Of a stretch of 41,654 nucleotides of DNA, positions 24,726 to 33,681 are shown piece after piece. Every line of letters begins with the position of its first letter. The stretch's first letter is position 1. The notes beneath the pieces were generated by a model. It made no database searches and had not been told where the DNA came from. It saw nothing but the letters and a program-made list of their open reading frames with translations. The position numbers and the translations under genes are program-made. Origin of the DNA: Saprospiraceae bacterium (lineage in GTDB: Bacteria; Bacteroidota; Bacteroidia; Chitinophagales; Saprospiraceae); contig JAHDCZ010000016.1 in the NCBI GenBank assembly GCA_020629615.1, positions 1 to 41,654 on the forward strand. The letters are read 5' to 3'.

Positions 24726-24825
24726 AACTTAGATTACTTGAAGCATCTAAAATAAGCTAGATTAAATGAATTGTTAAATTTCTCTATGGATTTTCATTGT
24801 TCACCACATCGAATTGACTCCAACT

Positions 24826-25107
24826 TTACATAATCCAGTCAAAATTACCATCGTAAAGATAAGTGAAGCCAAGAGCAACAAGTATTGGACTGATGATAAA
24901 AACAAGCATATGGAGGAAATATAGTTTTGAGATATCACTATTTTCGATGCGTTCAACAATTAATGAAATCAACAGGATGGCAAAGCTGATGATTGGAATT
25001 AAAATGCATATCATTAAGCCTATATATTCACTGAATAGCCAGATAACTCCATACACCAAGATTTGTGCTAGAAAAGATTCAATTAAACTAATTCTCGGTA
25101 TGTTCAT
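24826..25107 (-). CDS. Small membrane protein of unknown function
   Basis: 93 aa from ATG 25107 (MNIPRISLIESFL). The frame extends to a TTG at 25143, but the ATG is better. Three hydrophobic helices: YGVIWLFSEYIGLMICILIP (about 20-40), ISFAILLISLIVE and YFLHMLVFIISPILVALGFTYL. Short three-helix proteins of this kind are common in Bacteroidota and I know no function. The opposite-strand frame over the same bases is probably a shadow. It stands alone between the protease and a divergent secreted-protein gene. Confidence 0.65.
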   Translation of the reverse strand: MNIPRISLIESFLAQILVYGVIWLFSEYIGLMICILIPIISFAILLISLIVERIENSDISKLYFLHMLVFIISPILVALGFTYLYDGNFDWIM

Positions 25108-25190
25108 TTTTACTAAAATTTCGTTAACTAAGCGAAATAGCAAACTAAAGTAAGAGAAAAATCAGTTCTTAAATTTAGAAATTCAACATT

Positions 25191-25712
25191 ATGAAAAAGA
25201 GTTTATTATTGTTTTTAGCTTTCCTTTTCGCAGGAGTTTGTCTTGGACAAGAATTTCCAAGTTCGGAAGAAAGTTTTGAAAAACAATATCTCCGAAATAT
25301 AAAAAAATCTAGATTGAATGGTGTTTACATTCCCAAAGACATGGATGATGCCATGAAAGAACTTACCGAGCTTTCGCCGAAAGAGGCCTTGGAGAAGTTT
25401 AAAAATGCGGACATCGAAAAAGTCGCACGCAAACTTCATTTTGGTTTAGGTCGTTGGATGGTAGTCAATTGGAATTTTGAAATGGGATCAAGGTTCTCTC
25501 ATTATCTTAAATCAATGGGAGTGAGTTATCCAGATGACATGGCAGAATTTACCATTATCTCTCTCCACAGGCATCTTAATGGTGTTCCTCAAGATTTAAA
25601 AGAACGAGCAAAGAAATACGCTATCAAACGTAAAAAAGAAGTGGATGAAAAGAACAAAGATGCGTCAGTTATCGCACGTAAAAAAGCCGATCCTCCCAAG
25701 TCCGGAAATTGA
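25191..25712 (+). CDS. Secreted protein, DUF6794-like
   Basis: 173 aa with a clear signal peptide (MKKSLLLFLAFLFAGVCLGQ). The mature part has VYIPKDMDDAMKELTELSP, then LHFGLGRWMVVNWNFEMGSRFSHYL and VSYPDDMAEFTIISLHRHLNG, which I recognise as the DUF6794 pattern; that is memory and not a search result. A Lys-rich tail follows. The function is unknown, and the product is probably periplasmic. It may be a separate transcription unit, because 155 nt separate it from topA. Confidence 0.7.
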   Translation: MKKSLLLFLAFLFAGVCLGQEFPSSEESFEKQYLRNIKKSRLNGVYIPKDMDDAMKELTELSPKEALEKFKNADIEKVARKLHFGLGRWMVVNWNFEMGSRFSHYLKSMGVSYPDDMAEFTIISLHRHLNGVPQDLKERAKKYAIKRKKEVDEKNKDASVIARKKADPPKSGN

Positions 25713-25773
25713 TATTTTAATTTTGGTTTGAACTTTTTCGATTTTTAATTCTTTTAAAATTTCGGAGATACAC

Positions 25774-25803
25774 TTAGCACACTTGCTAAAATTTTTACAT
25801 TTG
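25774..25803 (+). promoter_or_regulatory. Putative promoter of topA
   Basis: TACATTTG at 25796-25803 is an exact match to the Bacteroidota -7 box TAnnTTTG. Nineteen bases upstream, TTA (25774-25776) is one base off the -33 TTG. Transcription would begin near 25810, leaving a leader of about 58 nt. Confidence 0.4.
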
Positions 25804-25867
25804 CATTCTAATTTATTCAATCAGAGGTGCTCATTTTCATTGTAGCATACCTCAAGAAGTGCGACAT

Positions 25868-28471
25868 ATGGCCAAGAATCTGCTTATCGTTGAGTCCCCT
25901 GCAAAGGCAAAAACAATCGAAAAATATCTAGGAAAAGACTTTATGGTCAAATCCAGCTTTGGTCATATTCGAGATTTAGAAAAGGGAAAGAAAGGAGTAG
26001 ATATCGAAGATGGTTTTGAACCAAGTTATGTTGTCTCTCCCGAAAAGCAAAAAGTAGTAAAAGATCTAAAAGCTGCCGCAAAGAAGGTAGAAGAAGTTTG
26101 GCTTGCAACGGATGAGGACCGTGAAGGAGAAGCCATCGCCTGGCATTTATGTGAAGTCCTAGGCTTGGATGAAAGTACAACCAAAAGAATTGTCTTTAGA
26201 GAGATTACCAAATCGGCGATTTTAAAAGCTGTGGAAGAGCCTGGAAAGGTTGATCTAGATTTGGTGAGAGCCCAACAGGCTAGAAGAATATTGGATCGTT
26301 TGGTTGGATTTGAATTATCTGGAATCCTTTGGAGAAAGGTTAAGAATAAACTGTCCGCCGGAAGAGTACAGTCTGTTGCTGTGAAGTTGATTGTCGATAG
26401 AGAAAGAGAAATAAACGCTTTTAAATCGAGCAACTACTATAAAGTGGTCGCCCAGTTTTTGGTGGCTGATAAAAATGGAAAGCAAACCGTTTTGCAAGCA
26501 GATTTAAATCGTAGACTTGAAAATAAAGAAGAAGCCCTTGCCTTTTTGGAAGGTTGTAAGAATGGAGAATTTGCCATCTCAGAAATTAAAATTCGACCTT
26601 TAAAAAGAAAACCTGCCGCACCCTTTACTACTTCAACATTGCAGCAAGAGGCGAGCAGAAAATGTGGTTTTAGCGTAAAGCGTACGATGATGATTGCCCA
26701 GCGATTGTATGAACAAGGATTTATTTCATACATGAGAACCGATTCAACCAGTCTGAGTCTTACAGCAAAAGCGGCGATTCAAGAAGAAATCATTGAAAAT
26801 TACGGAGCAAATTATCATCAAGAACGATCTTTTAAATCCAAATCTCAAAATGCACAAGAAGCGCACGAAGCAATCAGACCTACCATGTTTAAGAGAAGAA
26901 ATGCTTCTGGGGATCGGGACGAACAACGATTATATGAATTGATCTGGAATCGTACAGTAGCCTCACAAATGGCAGAAGCTCAATTAGAAAAGACGACAGT
27001 CCTCATTGAAAATACCAATAATCCAGATGGAAACTTTAAGGCAGTGGGAGAGGTGCTGAAATTTGATGGGTTTTTGAAAGTCTATATGGAATCCAAAGAC
27101 GACGATGAGGATGATGAAGGATCAGAAACCAAAGGAATATTGCCTCCATTATCTGAAGGGCAAATTATGAAAGTAGATCAAATACAATCTGTTGAACGAT
27201 TTACGAGAGGCCCTGCAAGATATACTGAGGCGGGATTGGTAAAAAAATTGGAAGAATTAGGAATCGGAAGACCTTCTACCTATGCGCCCACGATAAGTAA
27301 AATCATGGAAGAGGCGAGAGGATATGTGACCAAGGAAAGTAGAGAAGGTTATGAAAGATCATACGAAGTATTAACGCTAGAATCTGATCAACTGAATGAA
27401 GCAGTAAACACCGAAATTACGGGTTCGACTTCAAATAGATTGTACTCTAGTGATTTGGGAATGGTCGTTACAGATTTCTTGTCCCAACACTTTAAGGAAA
27501 TCATGGATTATGGTTTTACCGCTGAGGTCGAAGATCGTTTGGATGGAATTGCACAAGGAAAATCTCAATGGAAGAGTGTATTAGGGGGATTCTATAATCC
27601 ATTTCATGAAAGGGTCGAGGAAACGATTGAAACAGCAGAGCGAGCAAAAGGAACAAGAGAGTTAGGAAAAGATCCAGAAACGGGACATACGGTTGTAGCA
27701 CAAATGACAAGATATGGTCCAGTGATTCAAATAGGGACAAGAGAAGAAGTAGGAGAAGAAGGGAAACCCAAATTTGCAAGTCTTCGGGTGGGTCAGTCTA
27801 TCGAAACAATTACATTCGAAGAAGGGATGAAACTCTTTGAGTTCCCTAAGACCATAGGAGAATATGAAGACAAAGAAGTGGTTGTTGCTTTCGGACGATT
27901 TGGTCCATATGTCAAATATGATGAGAAATTTATCTCTTTACCTAAAGGAGAAGATCCGTTAAATTGCGACTTGGCGATGGCGATAGAATTAATCGAAGCC
28001 AAGCGAAGAGAAGATGCTCCGATCGGTACTTATAAAGATATTCCGTATACCAAAGGAGTGGGACGATTTGGTCCTTTCTTGAAATATAATGGAATGTTTG
28101 TAAATATCCCTCGTAGATTTGATCCTGATAATTTGGCAGTGCAAGATGCGCATGACTTGATCGAAGCTAAGATTCAAAAGGAAGCCAATCGCTACATTCA
28201 AGTGTGGGAAAAAGAAAAAGTGGCGCTAGAAAATGGTCGTTGGGGACCTTTTGTACGCTACAAGAAAAAGAGTTACAAAATCCCTAAAAGTCACGGCATT
28301 CGTCTCGAAGCTGAAGATGTTAAAGATATGACCTTAGAGGAAGCCATGGCCTTTGTTGCTGGAGAAGTACCTAAGCGATTTGAGGATATGAAGAAGGCAG
28401 AATCCAAAGCATTGGAGAAAGAGAAGGAAAAAGAAAAAATGGCGAAAGCTAAAGCAAAGAAGAAAAAATAA
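25868..28471 (+). CDS. topA: DNA topoisomerase I
   Basis: 867 aa from ATG 25868 (MAKNLLIVESPAKAKTIEKYLG); a GTG 9 nt earlier is open but unlikely. Type IA topoisomerase that relaxes negative supercoils. The TOPRIM domain carries E in VESPAKA and LATDEDREGEAIAWHL. The catalytic Tyr288 is in QGFISYMRTDSTSLS. A short acidic insert (DDDEDDEGSE) lies near residue 415. The C-terminus has several topoisomerase C-terminal repeats (VAFGRFGPYVKYDEKF, GVGRFGPFLKYNGMF, ENGRWGPFVRYKKKSY) in place of Cys zinc fingers, and ends with a Lys/Glu-rich tail. The last 23 nt overlap the convergent lpxB gene. Confidence 0.97.
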   Translation: MAKNLLIVESPAKAKTIEKYLGKDFMVKSSFGHIRDLEKGKKGVDIEDGFEPSYVVSPEKQKVVKDLKAAAKKVEEVWLATDEDREGEAIAWHLCEVLGLDESTTKRIVFREITKSAILKAVEEPGKVDLDLVRAQQARRILDRLVGFELSGILWRKVKNKLSAGRVQSVAVKLIVDREREINAFKSSNYYKVVAQFLVADKNGKQTVLQADLNRRLENKEEALAFLEGCKNGEFAISEIKIRPLKRKPAAPFTTSTLQQEASRKCGFSVKRTMMIAQRLYEQGFISYMRTDSTSLSLTAKAAIQEEIIENYGANYHQERSFKSKSQNAQEAHEAIRPTMFKRRNASGDRDEQRLYELIWNRTVASQMAEAQLEKTTVLIENTNNPDGNFKAVGEVLKFDGFLKVYMESKDDDEDDEGSETKGILPPLSEGQIMKVDQIQSVERFTRGPARYTEAGLVKKLEELGIGRPSTYAPTISKIMEEARGYVTKESREGYERSYEVLTLESDQLNEAVNTEITGSTSNRLYSSDLGMVVTDFLSQHFKEIMDYGFTAEVEDRLDGIAQGKSQWKSVLGGFYNPFHERVEETIETAERAKGTRELGKDPETGHTVVAQMTRYGPVIQIGTREEVGEEGKPKFASLRVGQSIETITFEEGMKLFEFPKTIGEYEDKEVVVAFGRFGPYVKYDEKFISLPKGEDPLNCDLAMAIELIEAKRREDAPIGTYKDIPYTKGVGRFGPFLKYNGMFVNIPRRFDPDNLAVQDAHDLIEAKIQKEANRYIQVWEKEKVALENGRWGPFVRYKKKSYKIPKSHGIRLEAEDVKDMTLEEAMAFVAGEVPKRFEDMKKAESKALEKEKEKEKMAKAKAKKKK

Positions 28472-29546
28472 GCTTAGCCGCTTTTTCAGAAGCACCTTGA
28501 CTGCCTAATAAGTTAATTAGCTCATCATAATCCGTCAATACCTTAGAACGGTTTCTTATCAATTCATTGATACTGGATTGTAAATTATTTTTAGTTAAAT
28601 CCTTTTGAATGAGCTCAGTGAGTGCAGGTTGATCTAGGATTAGATTAACCAAGGAAATATATTTCACTTTGATGAGCCTTTTTGCGATCGCAAAGGAGAT
28701 GGGACTCCCTTCGTAGCAAACGATTTGAGGAACACGATGCAATGCAGTTTCTAAAGTGGCCGTTCCTGAACTCACCAAAGCGTATTTGGCAATTGAAAGT
28801 AGTGGATACGTTTTATTGGATACGATTTTTACATTTTTTAATGTACCGATAAATTCTTGGTAGTATGAAATAGACATCGTCGGCGAACCCGCAATGACAA
28901 ACTGAAACTGGGGGTATGATTCCACAACAGAAAGCATTTTGGGTAAGATTCGTTTGATTTCTTGTTTTCGACTTCCGGGGAGTAAGGCAAAAATTTCCTT
29001 TTTTGTCTGCAATTCCTTGAAAGCTTCAGTTGAATTTTCATTGGATTGAATAGCATCCAATAAAGGATGTCCTACATAATCTACATGAGCACCATGTTTT
29101 GCATAAAAATCCGACTCAAAGGGTAGGATAGAAATGATCATATCGGTATTTGCCTTGATCTCGTGAACTCTTTTGGTATTCCATGCCCATATCTGTGGAG
29201 CGATATAATAGATGACCTTAATTCCTTTTTTCTTTGCCCACTTGGCAATGCGCAAATTAAAACCTGGATAATCGATTAAAACCAAGGCATCTGGTTTAAA
29301 TGCTTCAATGTCTTTTTTACAAAATTTGAGATTTCCCAAAATTGTTTTCAAATTCTGCACTACCTCGATGAATCCCATAAAAGCCAGATCTCGATAATGC
29401 TTGACAATGTGAGCACCAGATTTTTGCATTAGATCACCTCCCCAGGCTCGGATATCCGCATCCTTATCCATTCGCCGAAAGGCAGCAATTAAATTAGAAC
29501 CATGAAGATCTCCGGATGCCTCTCCGGCAATAATATATAATTTCAC
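28449..29546 (-). CDS. lpxB: Lipid-A-disaccharide synthase
   Basis: 365 aa, normal length. Joins UDP-2,3-diacylglucosamine and lipid X in lipid A synthesis at the inner membrane. Motifs: IIAGEASGDLHGSNLI, IRAWGGDLMQ, LIDYPGFNLRIAKWAKKKG, YYIAPQIWAWNTKRV, LLPGSRKQEI and SSGTATLETAL. The stop lies within the end of topA. Codons for AAFRRMD (about 29466-29484) contain a GCC-GAAA-GGC hairpin similar to the repeat family, perhaps by chance. It is third in the surE / small membrane protein / lpxB operon, with a 9-nt gap to the gene before it. Confidence 0.96.
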   Translation of the reverse strand: MKLYIIAGEASGDLHGSNLIAAFRRMDKDADIRAWGGDLMQKSGAHIVKHYRDLAFMGFIEVVQNLKTILGNLKFCKKDIEAFKPDALVLIDYPGFNLRIAKWAKKKGIKVIYYIAPQIWAWNTKRVHEIKANTDMIISILPFESDFYAKHGAHVDYVGHPLLDAIQSNENSTEAFKELQTKKEIFALLPGSRKQEIKRILPKMLSVVESYPQFQFVIAGSPTMSISYYQEFIGTLKNVKIVSNKTYPLLSIAKYALVSSGTATLETALHRVPQIVCYEGSPISFAIAKRLIKVKYISLVNLILDQPALTELIQKDLTKNNLQSSINELIRNRSKVLTDYDELINLLGSQGASEKAAKLIFSSLL

Positions 29547-29555
29547 AAAGAGGAT

Positions 29556-29876
29556 TTAAAAGAAGAAATGACGGTATCGATATAACCAATAGGCTACTAG
29601 GATCATCGTAGGCAAAATACATCCTCGGATAGCATAGTCCATTCGCTGGTTTTTAAAATAGTTGAAAGGGATTAAGTTGCAACAAATGGCTAAGAGAGCC
29701 ACGGTTTTTTCCCTAGGACTTGCTCCACTGCTGGTGATATGATCCATCAATCCTGCATCGGCCAATACTTCAAAAAGCATGGTAATGATCCCAAATGAAA
29801 CGATAGGAGTAATGATGGAAATCAAAATGCCCCACAAAAATGAATCAAATGAATATCCAGATTTTTCTTTTTGCAT
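29556..29876 (-). CDS. Small membrane protein between surE and lpxB
   Basis: 106 aa with two or three hydrophobic helices (FLWGILISIITPIVSFGIITMLF; TVALLAICCNLIPF; CILPTMILVAYWLYRY). No signal peptide site or enzymatic motif. Tight spacing (5 nt to surE, 9 nt to lpxB) indicates co-transcription with lipid A synthesis, so a role in the cell envelope is plausible but unproven. I do not recognise a named family. Confidence 0.75.
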   Translation of the reverse strand: MQKEKSGYSFDSFLWGILISIITPIVSFGIITMLFEVLADAGLMDHITSSGASPREKTVALLAICCNLIPFNYFKNQRMDYAIRGCILPTMILVAYWLYRYRHFFF

Positions 29877-29881
29877 ATTTG

Positions 29882-30655
29882 TTATTTTATGTCTTCAAGA
29901 TATTTCATGGTATTTATGGCAGGATGAATTGTCAAATCGTGTCCAGAAGGAACAATAGAAATATAACCATTTTCTAAGGCCCAAATATCGCTTTCGTTTC
30001 CTTTTTCTTTGTTAATAAATTTTCCTGTTAACCAATAATAGTTACGACCACGTGGATCAGAGCCTTCTTGAAAATCCTCTACCCAATACCCATCACCCTG
30101 ACGACATACCTTTATGCCTTTAATCTCTTCAAGAGTCAATTTTGGAATATTGACATTCAGAAGTTTACATTTTTCAAATGCTTTTTCTAAAGCCTTTTTT
30201 GAAATTTCTTTTGCGTAATATTTGGCGGCTTCAAAATCAGCATCGTACGAATAATCCAGTAAAGAAAAGCCGATAGAATCAATCCCTTCTAAACTCGCTT
30301 CCATTGCGGCAGACATCGTTCCAGAATAGATGATATTGATCGATGCATTGCTCCCGTGATTAATACCAGAAACACAAAGGTCAATCTCTCGATCTTTCCA
30401 AATCACGTTTTTTGCCAGTTTGACGCAATCCACCGGAGTACCGCTACAGGAATAAGCGATTACATCTTCAAATATGTGTTCCTCTCTTAATTTAATCGGA
30501 TGCTCTAGCGTGATGGCATGTCCCTGACCAGATTGCGGTTGATCAGGTGCGAGGACCACCACTTCACCCAATTCTTTGACGGCTTCGACCAAGTTTCGGA
30601 TTCCCGGAGCATGTATCCCGTCATCATTGGTTACAAGTATTAATGGTTTTTTCAT
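29882..30655 (-). CDS. surE: 5'/3'-nucleotidase SurE
   Basis: 257 aa. Metal-dependent nucleoside monophosphatase. The N-terminal LVTNDDGIHAPGIRNL supplies the metal-binding Asp pair; further motifs are CSGTPVDCVKLA and VSGINHGSNASINIIYSGTMSAAMEASLEGI, all intact. First gene of the surE / small membrane protein / lpxB operon, divergent from hemH with a 129-nt gap that must contain both promoters. Confidence 0.96.
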   Translation of the reverse strand: MKKPLILVTNDDGIHAPGIRNLVEAVKELGEVVVLAPDQPQSGQGHAITLEHPIKLREEHIFEDVIAYSCSGTPVDCVKLAKNVIWKDREIDLCVSGINHGSNASINIIYSGTMSAAMEASLEGIDSIGFSLLDYSYDADFEAAKYYAKEISKKALEKAFEKCKLLNVNIPKLTLEEIKGIKVCRQGDGYWVEDFQEGSDPRGRNYYWLTGKFINKEKGNESDIWALENGYISIVPSGHDLTIHPAINTMKYLEDIK

Positions 30656-30784
30656 AATCTGTTTTCAATTACAAAGTTGTCGAATTATAATTTGACATCT
30701 AAATTACAAGGGACATAACTTTTTAGACACTCCGAATGTTTTACCTTCGTGATACCATTAATGAGAATCATTTAAGAACGAGGA

Positions 30785-31798
30785 ATGAGTTATTCAAAGA
30801 AAGGAGTATTATTAGTCAATTTGGGAACCCCAGATGATCCAAGTAGAAAATCTGTGTACAAGTATTTGAAACAATTTTTATTGGACCCTAGAGTTATTGA
30901 TTATAATTGGCTCAAGAGAAATATTTTAGTGAGAGGAATTATTGCTCCTTTTCGATCAAAATCCTCCTCCGAATTATATCAACAATTATGGACAGACAAG
31001 GGATCGCCGTTGATGTTCCACGGGATAGAAGTCACAAAGAAAGTTCAGGAAAGATTAGGCGATGATTACCATGTGGAATTGGCGATGCGTTATCAATCTC
31101 CGTCCATCGAGAAAGCATTGTTGAAGTTTAAAAAAATGAACATCAAAGAGATTGTGGTCTTTCCGATGTTCCCCCAGTATGCCAGTGCTTCAACAGGTTC
31201 AGTTTTTGAAGAAGTCATGAGTTTTTACAATAATGAGTTGACCATTCCATCGATTCGATTTATACAAAGTTATCACGATCATCCTTTGATGATTGAGGCT
31301 TACGCCGAAAGGGCATCCAAGTTTAATTTAGAAGATTACGATCATTTTATTTTTTCTTTTCACGGTTTACCCGAAAGACATCTCAAAAATTCTGATCATA
31401 ACAATCATTGTATTGTGACCAAAAATTGTTGCGAAACCATGTGTGAAAAAAATCACATGTGTTATGGATCTCAATCATATATGACAGCCTATGCCATCGC
31501 TGATAAATTGGGGATTGATCGAAAAGATATGACAATAAGTTTTCAATCGAGACTAGGAAAAGAAAAATGGATGACCCCATACACGATCGATGTTCTTGAG
31601 GAATGTGCCAAAAAAGGTCAAACCAAAATTCTAGCTTTCTCTCCTGCCTTTGTTGCGGATTGCCTTGAAACCACCATAGAAATTGGAGTAGAGTACAAAG
31701 AAGAGTTTGAAGAATTTGGTGGAGAAATCATCGATTATGTAGAAAGCCTAAATGATCATCCCAAATGGATACAGGCTATCACTGAAATGGTGAAATAG
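30785..31798 (+). CDS. hemH: Ferrochelatase with internal cysteine cluster
   Basis: 337 aa. Inserts iron into protoporphyrin (or coproporphyrin) at the last steps of heme synthesis. Motifs: GVLLVNLGTPDDP, FPMFPQYASASTGSVFEEV, FSFHGLPERHL (catalytic His) and FSPAFVADCLETTIEI. Between the His loop and the next domain lies C209-x5-C215-C216-x3-C220-x5-C226, five cysteines in 18 residues. A class of bacterial ferrochelatases is known to carry a [2Fe-2S] cluster on an internal Cys-rich segment; this could be one (inference). Single-gene unit. Confidence 0.95.
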   Translation: MSYSKKGVLLVNLGTPDDPSRKSVYKYLKQFLLDPRVIDYNWLKRNILVRGIIAPFRSKSSSELYQQLWTDKGSPLMFHGIEVTKKVQERLGDDYHVELAMRYQSPSIEKALLKFKKMNIKEIVVFPMFPQYASASTGSVFEEVMSFYNNELTIPSIRFIQSYHDHPLMIEAYAERASKFNLEDYDHFIFSFHGLPERHLKNSDHNNHCIVTKNCCETMCEKNHMCYGSQSYMTAYAIADKLGIDRKDMTISFQSRLGKEKWMTPYTIDVLEECAKKGQTKILAFSPAFVADCLETTIEIGVEYKEEFEEFGGEIIDYVESLNDHPKWIQAITEMVK

Positions 31799-32153
31799 GA
31801 AATTGGATTTCTAGGAAACGAGAAGTGAGATTTTGAGCTTAATTACTGAGGATCTAAAAGACCTTTCGGAGTACATTAACTACTGACAATCTGATAATAC
31901 AAGAAGTGCTGATCCACGCCTTTCATGGGAGACGATGGCGACATTGCAGGGCGGTCTTAAGGTGCATTGATTTTTTTGACTCACCCATCCGAAAGCTTTA
32001 CTTTAGGTTCACTCCTTAAATTGACGCTTTCAATATTGCTTCGCACCAATCGTTCATGGTAAGACAGAAATGAAAGCCCGTCTGGCAGGACAATGACAAT
32101 ATCGAAGAACAATTAATTCCAATCCGATAGGAATGAAAAAAAAGAATAACTCA
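31799..32153. other. Intergenic region, possible dispersed repeat or decayed gene
   Basis: 355 nt between convergent hemH and psd. The minus-strand frame 31981-32112 is open for 43 codons without a start codon, and includes GLSFLSYHERLVRSNIE and PKVKLSDG before a stop. A tiny minus-strand frame at 31876-31944 would encode 22 residues (MSPSSPMKGVDQHF...). Base composition is more GC-rich than the flanks. This could be a decayed gene fragment or a repeat that recurs elsewhere in the genome; neither is proven. ATTCC/GGAAT arms near 32115-32133 could be a weak terminator stem for psd. Confidence 0.45.
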
Positions 32154-32804
32154 CTATTTAAAACTAGCAATCACGTCCAAATTCCCTTTCACCATTTGAC
32201 CAATAGATACTTCAACATTCGCGTCAAGCGGTAAAAAAATATCCATTCTGGACCCAAGCTTGATAAATCCCATTTCTTCTCCCTGAAAAACAAGATCGCC
32301 TGCCCTCAGATAATTTACAATTCTTCTGGCGAGTGCTCCAGCAATTTGACGAAACAGCACAGGACCATTTTCACCATTGATCACTGTGGTTGTTCTTTCG
32401 TTTTCGCTTGAAGATTTGGGGTGCCAGGCCACGAGATATTTTCCTGGATGATATTTGTAATAATCAACATTACCCGAAATAGAACATCGATTGACATGGA
32501 CATTTAATGGAGACATAAAAATAGAAACCTGCAATCGCTCATCTTTAAAATATTCGGGTTCAAAAGTCTTTTCAATGACGACTATTTTTCCGTCGGCTGG
32601 TGCAAAAACTTTATTCTCATCGGGATTTGAAATTTTACGTGCAGGGTTTCGAAAAAATTGTAATAAAAAGATGAACAAAATGACTCCGATGATCGCTAGG
32701 GTATAAATTCCTACTGGTCCAAAGTATGCCACAAACCATCCAATGACAAATAAAGCAATCAATAAAAAAAACAAACTTGCCGTTCCTTCTCGATGTATTC
32801 TCAT
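32154..32804 (-). CDS. psd: Phosphatidylserine decarboxylase proenzyme
   Basis: 216 aa from ATG 32804, which overlaps the cdsA stop as ATGA; the frame also opens 14 codons earlier. Makes phosphatidylethanolamine at the inner membrane. Two N-terminal helices (about 8-45) are followed by VFAPADGKIVVIEKTFEPEYF, VSIFMSPLNVHVNRCSISG and YKYHPGKYLVAWHPK. FIKLGSRMDIFLPLD gives the G-S self-cleavage site that forms the pyruvoyl group; this is the short PSD-A type. Coupled to cdsA. The sequence for PLDANV at 32217-32230 matches 14 nt of the CTTGA-loop hairpin family. Confidence 0.93.
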   Translation of the reverse strand: MRIHREGTASLFFLLIALFVIGWFVAYFGPVGIYTLAIIGVILFIFLLQFFRNPARKISNPDENKVFAPADGKIVVIEKTFEPEYFKDERLQVSIFMSPLNVHVNRCSISGNVDYYKYHPGKYLVAWHPKSSSENERTTTVINGENGPVLFRQIAGALARRIVNYLRAGDLVFQGEEMGFIKLGSRMDIFLPLDANVEVSIGQMVKGNLDVIASFK

Positions 32805-33613
32805 ATGCCCGATATCAAATAGTGAAATAAATAAACAAAAGGCCAAACAAATAAAAAGCTGTCAAATCGATCCCATATTCCACCATGGCCAGGTAGAATG
32901 TTTCCAGAGTCTTTGACCTTATAAAAACGCTTCAAAGAGGATTCAACCAAATCTCCCAATGAACCGACAATCCAAACTATCAATCCTAAGAGAATCCAAT
33001 ATTTCATAGATTCTAAATCAGAATAAAGGAAATAGAGATATCCCGCTATAGCGCTAAAAAATCCAGCTCCCAAAGTTCCTTCCCAAGTTTTATTTGGTGA
33101 AATACTTGGAATGAGTTTGGTTTTTCCTATCACTGATCCGGTGAGGTACGCCATCGTGTCACTAGACCACAAAAGACACATGATACCCAAAAGATGCTTA
33201 TTTGAATAACTCTCTACATTCATTAATAAATCCATAGCCAATGCCATTGAAATACCAAAGTAGATAAAGCCAATTGCTGATGGCATTTTATTGTGCAATT
33301 CAAGCAGGCTAGTCTTAAATAAAGCTATAATGGCATAAAGCGATAACCCTAGACTTAAAGGAATAAGCAGCTGATATACTTTCTGATCAGACCCTTTTTC
33401 TATGGTTAAATACCATATTAGGGCAGCTCCGATATAGCTAACGATCATGGGACGCTTACCATTCATCTGATTGTACTCAAATAAACTTAAAATCCCGATC
33501 ACCCCACAAAATATTGCGGCGGAGAAGTTAGAATAGTTGATGCTATACAATACCGCAATTACAAAGAAGAAAGCAGTGATTGTTCTTATGATAAGTTTCT
33601 TGATCATTGGCAT
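32801..33613 (-). CDS. cdsA: Phosphatidate cytidylyltransferase
   Basis: 270 aa with about eight membrane helices. Makes CDP-diacylglycerol from phosphatidate and CTP, the precursor of all phospholipids. The C-terminal signature SSLKRFYKVKDSGNILPGHGGIWDRFDSF is intact, as is SPNKTWEGTLG (about 150-160). The second ATG (33607) is also possible as start. The coupled psd gene follows, so this is a phospholipid-synthesis operon. It diverges from pdxJ with a gap of 68 nt between start codons. Confidence 0.94.
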   Translation of the reverse strand: MPMIKKLIIRTITAFFFVIAVLYSINYSNFSAAIFCGVIGILSLFEYNQMNGKRPMIVSYIGAALIWYLTIEKGSDQKVYQLLIPLSLGLSLYAIIALFKTSLLELHNKMPSAIGFIYFGISMALAMDLLMNVESYSNKHLLGIMCLLWSSDTMAYLTGSVIGKTKLIPSISPNKTWEGTLGAGFFSAIAGYLYFLYSDLESMKYWILLGLIVWIVGSLGDLVESSLKRFYKVKDSGNILPGHGGIWDRFDSFLFVWPFVYLFHYLISGI

Positions 33614-33681
33614 TTAATCCAGCTATTTTTCCCAATTTTGTAACAATTCTTCAAAGAGAATCTTTATTCAAAATTCAGCTT

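Noticed and set aside
24863-25153. Plus-strand frame of 96 codons opposite the small membrane protein
   Set aside because: Its product is basic and low in structure, while the minus-strand frame shows three clean membrane helices.
29466-29484. GCC-GAAA-GGC hairpin in lpxB
   Set aside because: Short stem in coding sequence; flanks match the repeat family only partly.
32217-32230. 14-nt match of psd to the CTTGA-loop repeat as a full family member
   Set aside because: The second stem arm is missing and the codons encode ordinary family residues (PLDANV); kept only as a note.
33607-33681. N-terminal extension of PdxJ
   Set aside because: It overlaps the divergent cdsA start, and conserved PdxJ sequence begins at the ATG at 33682.
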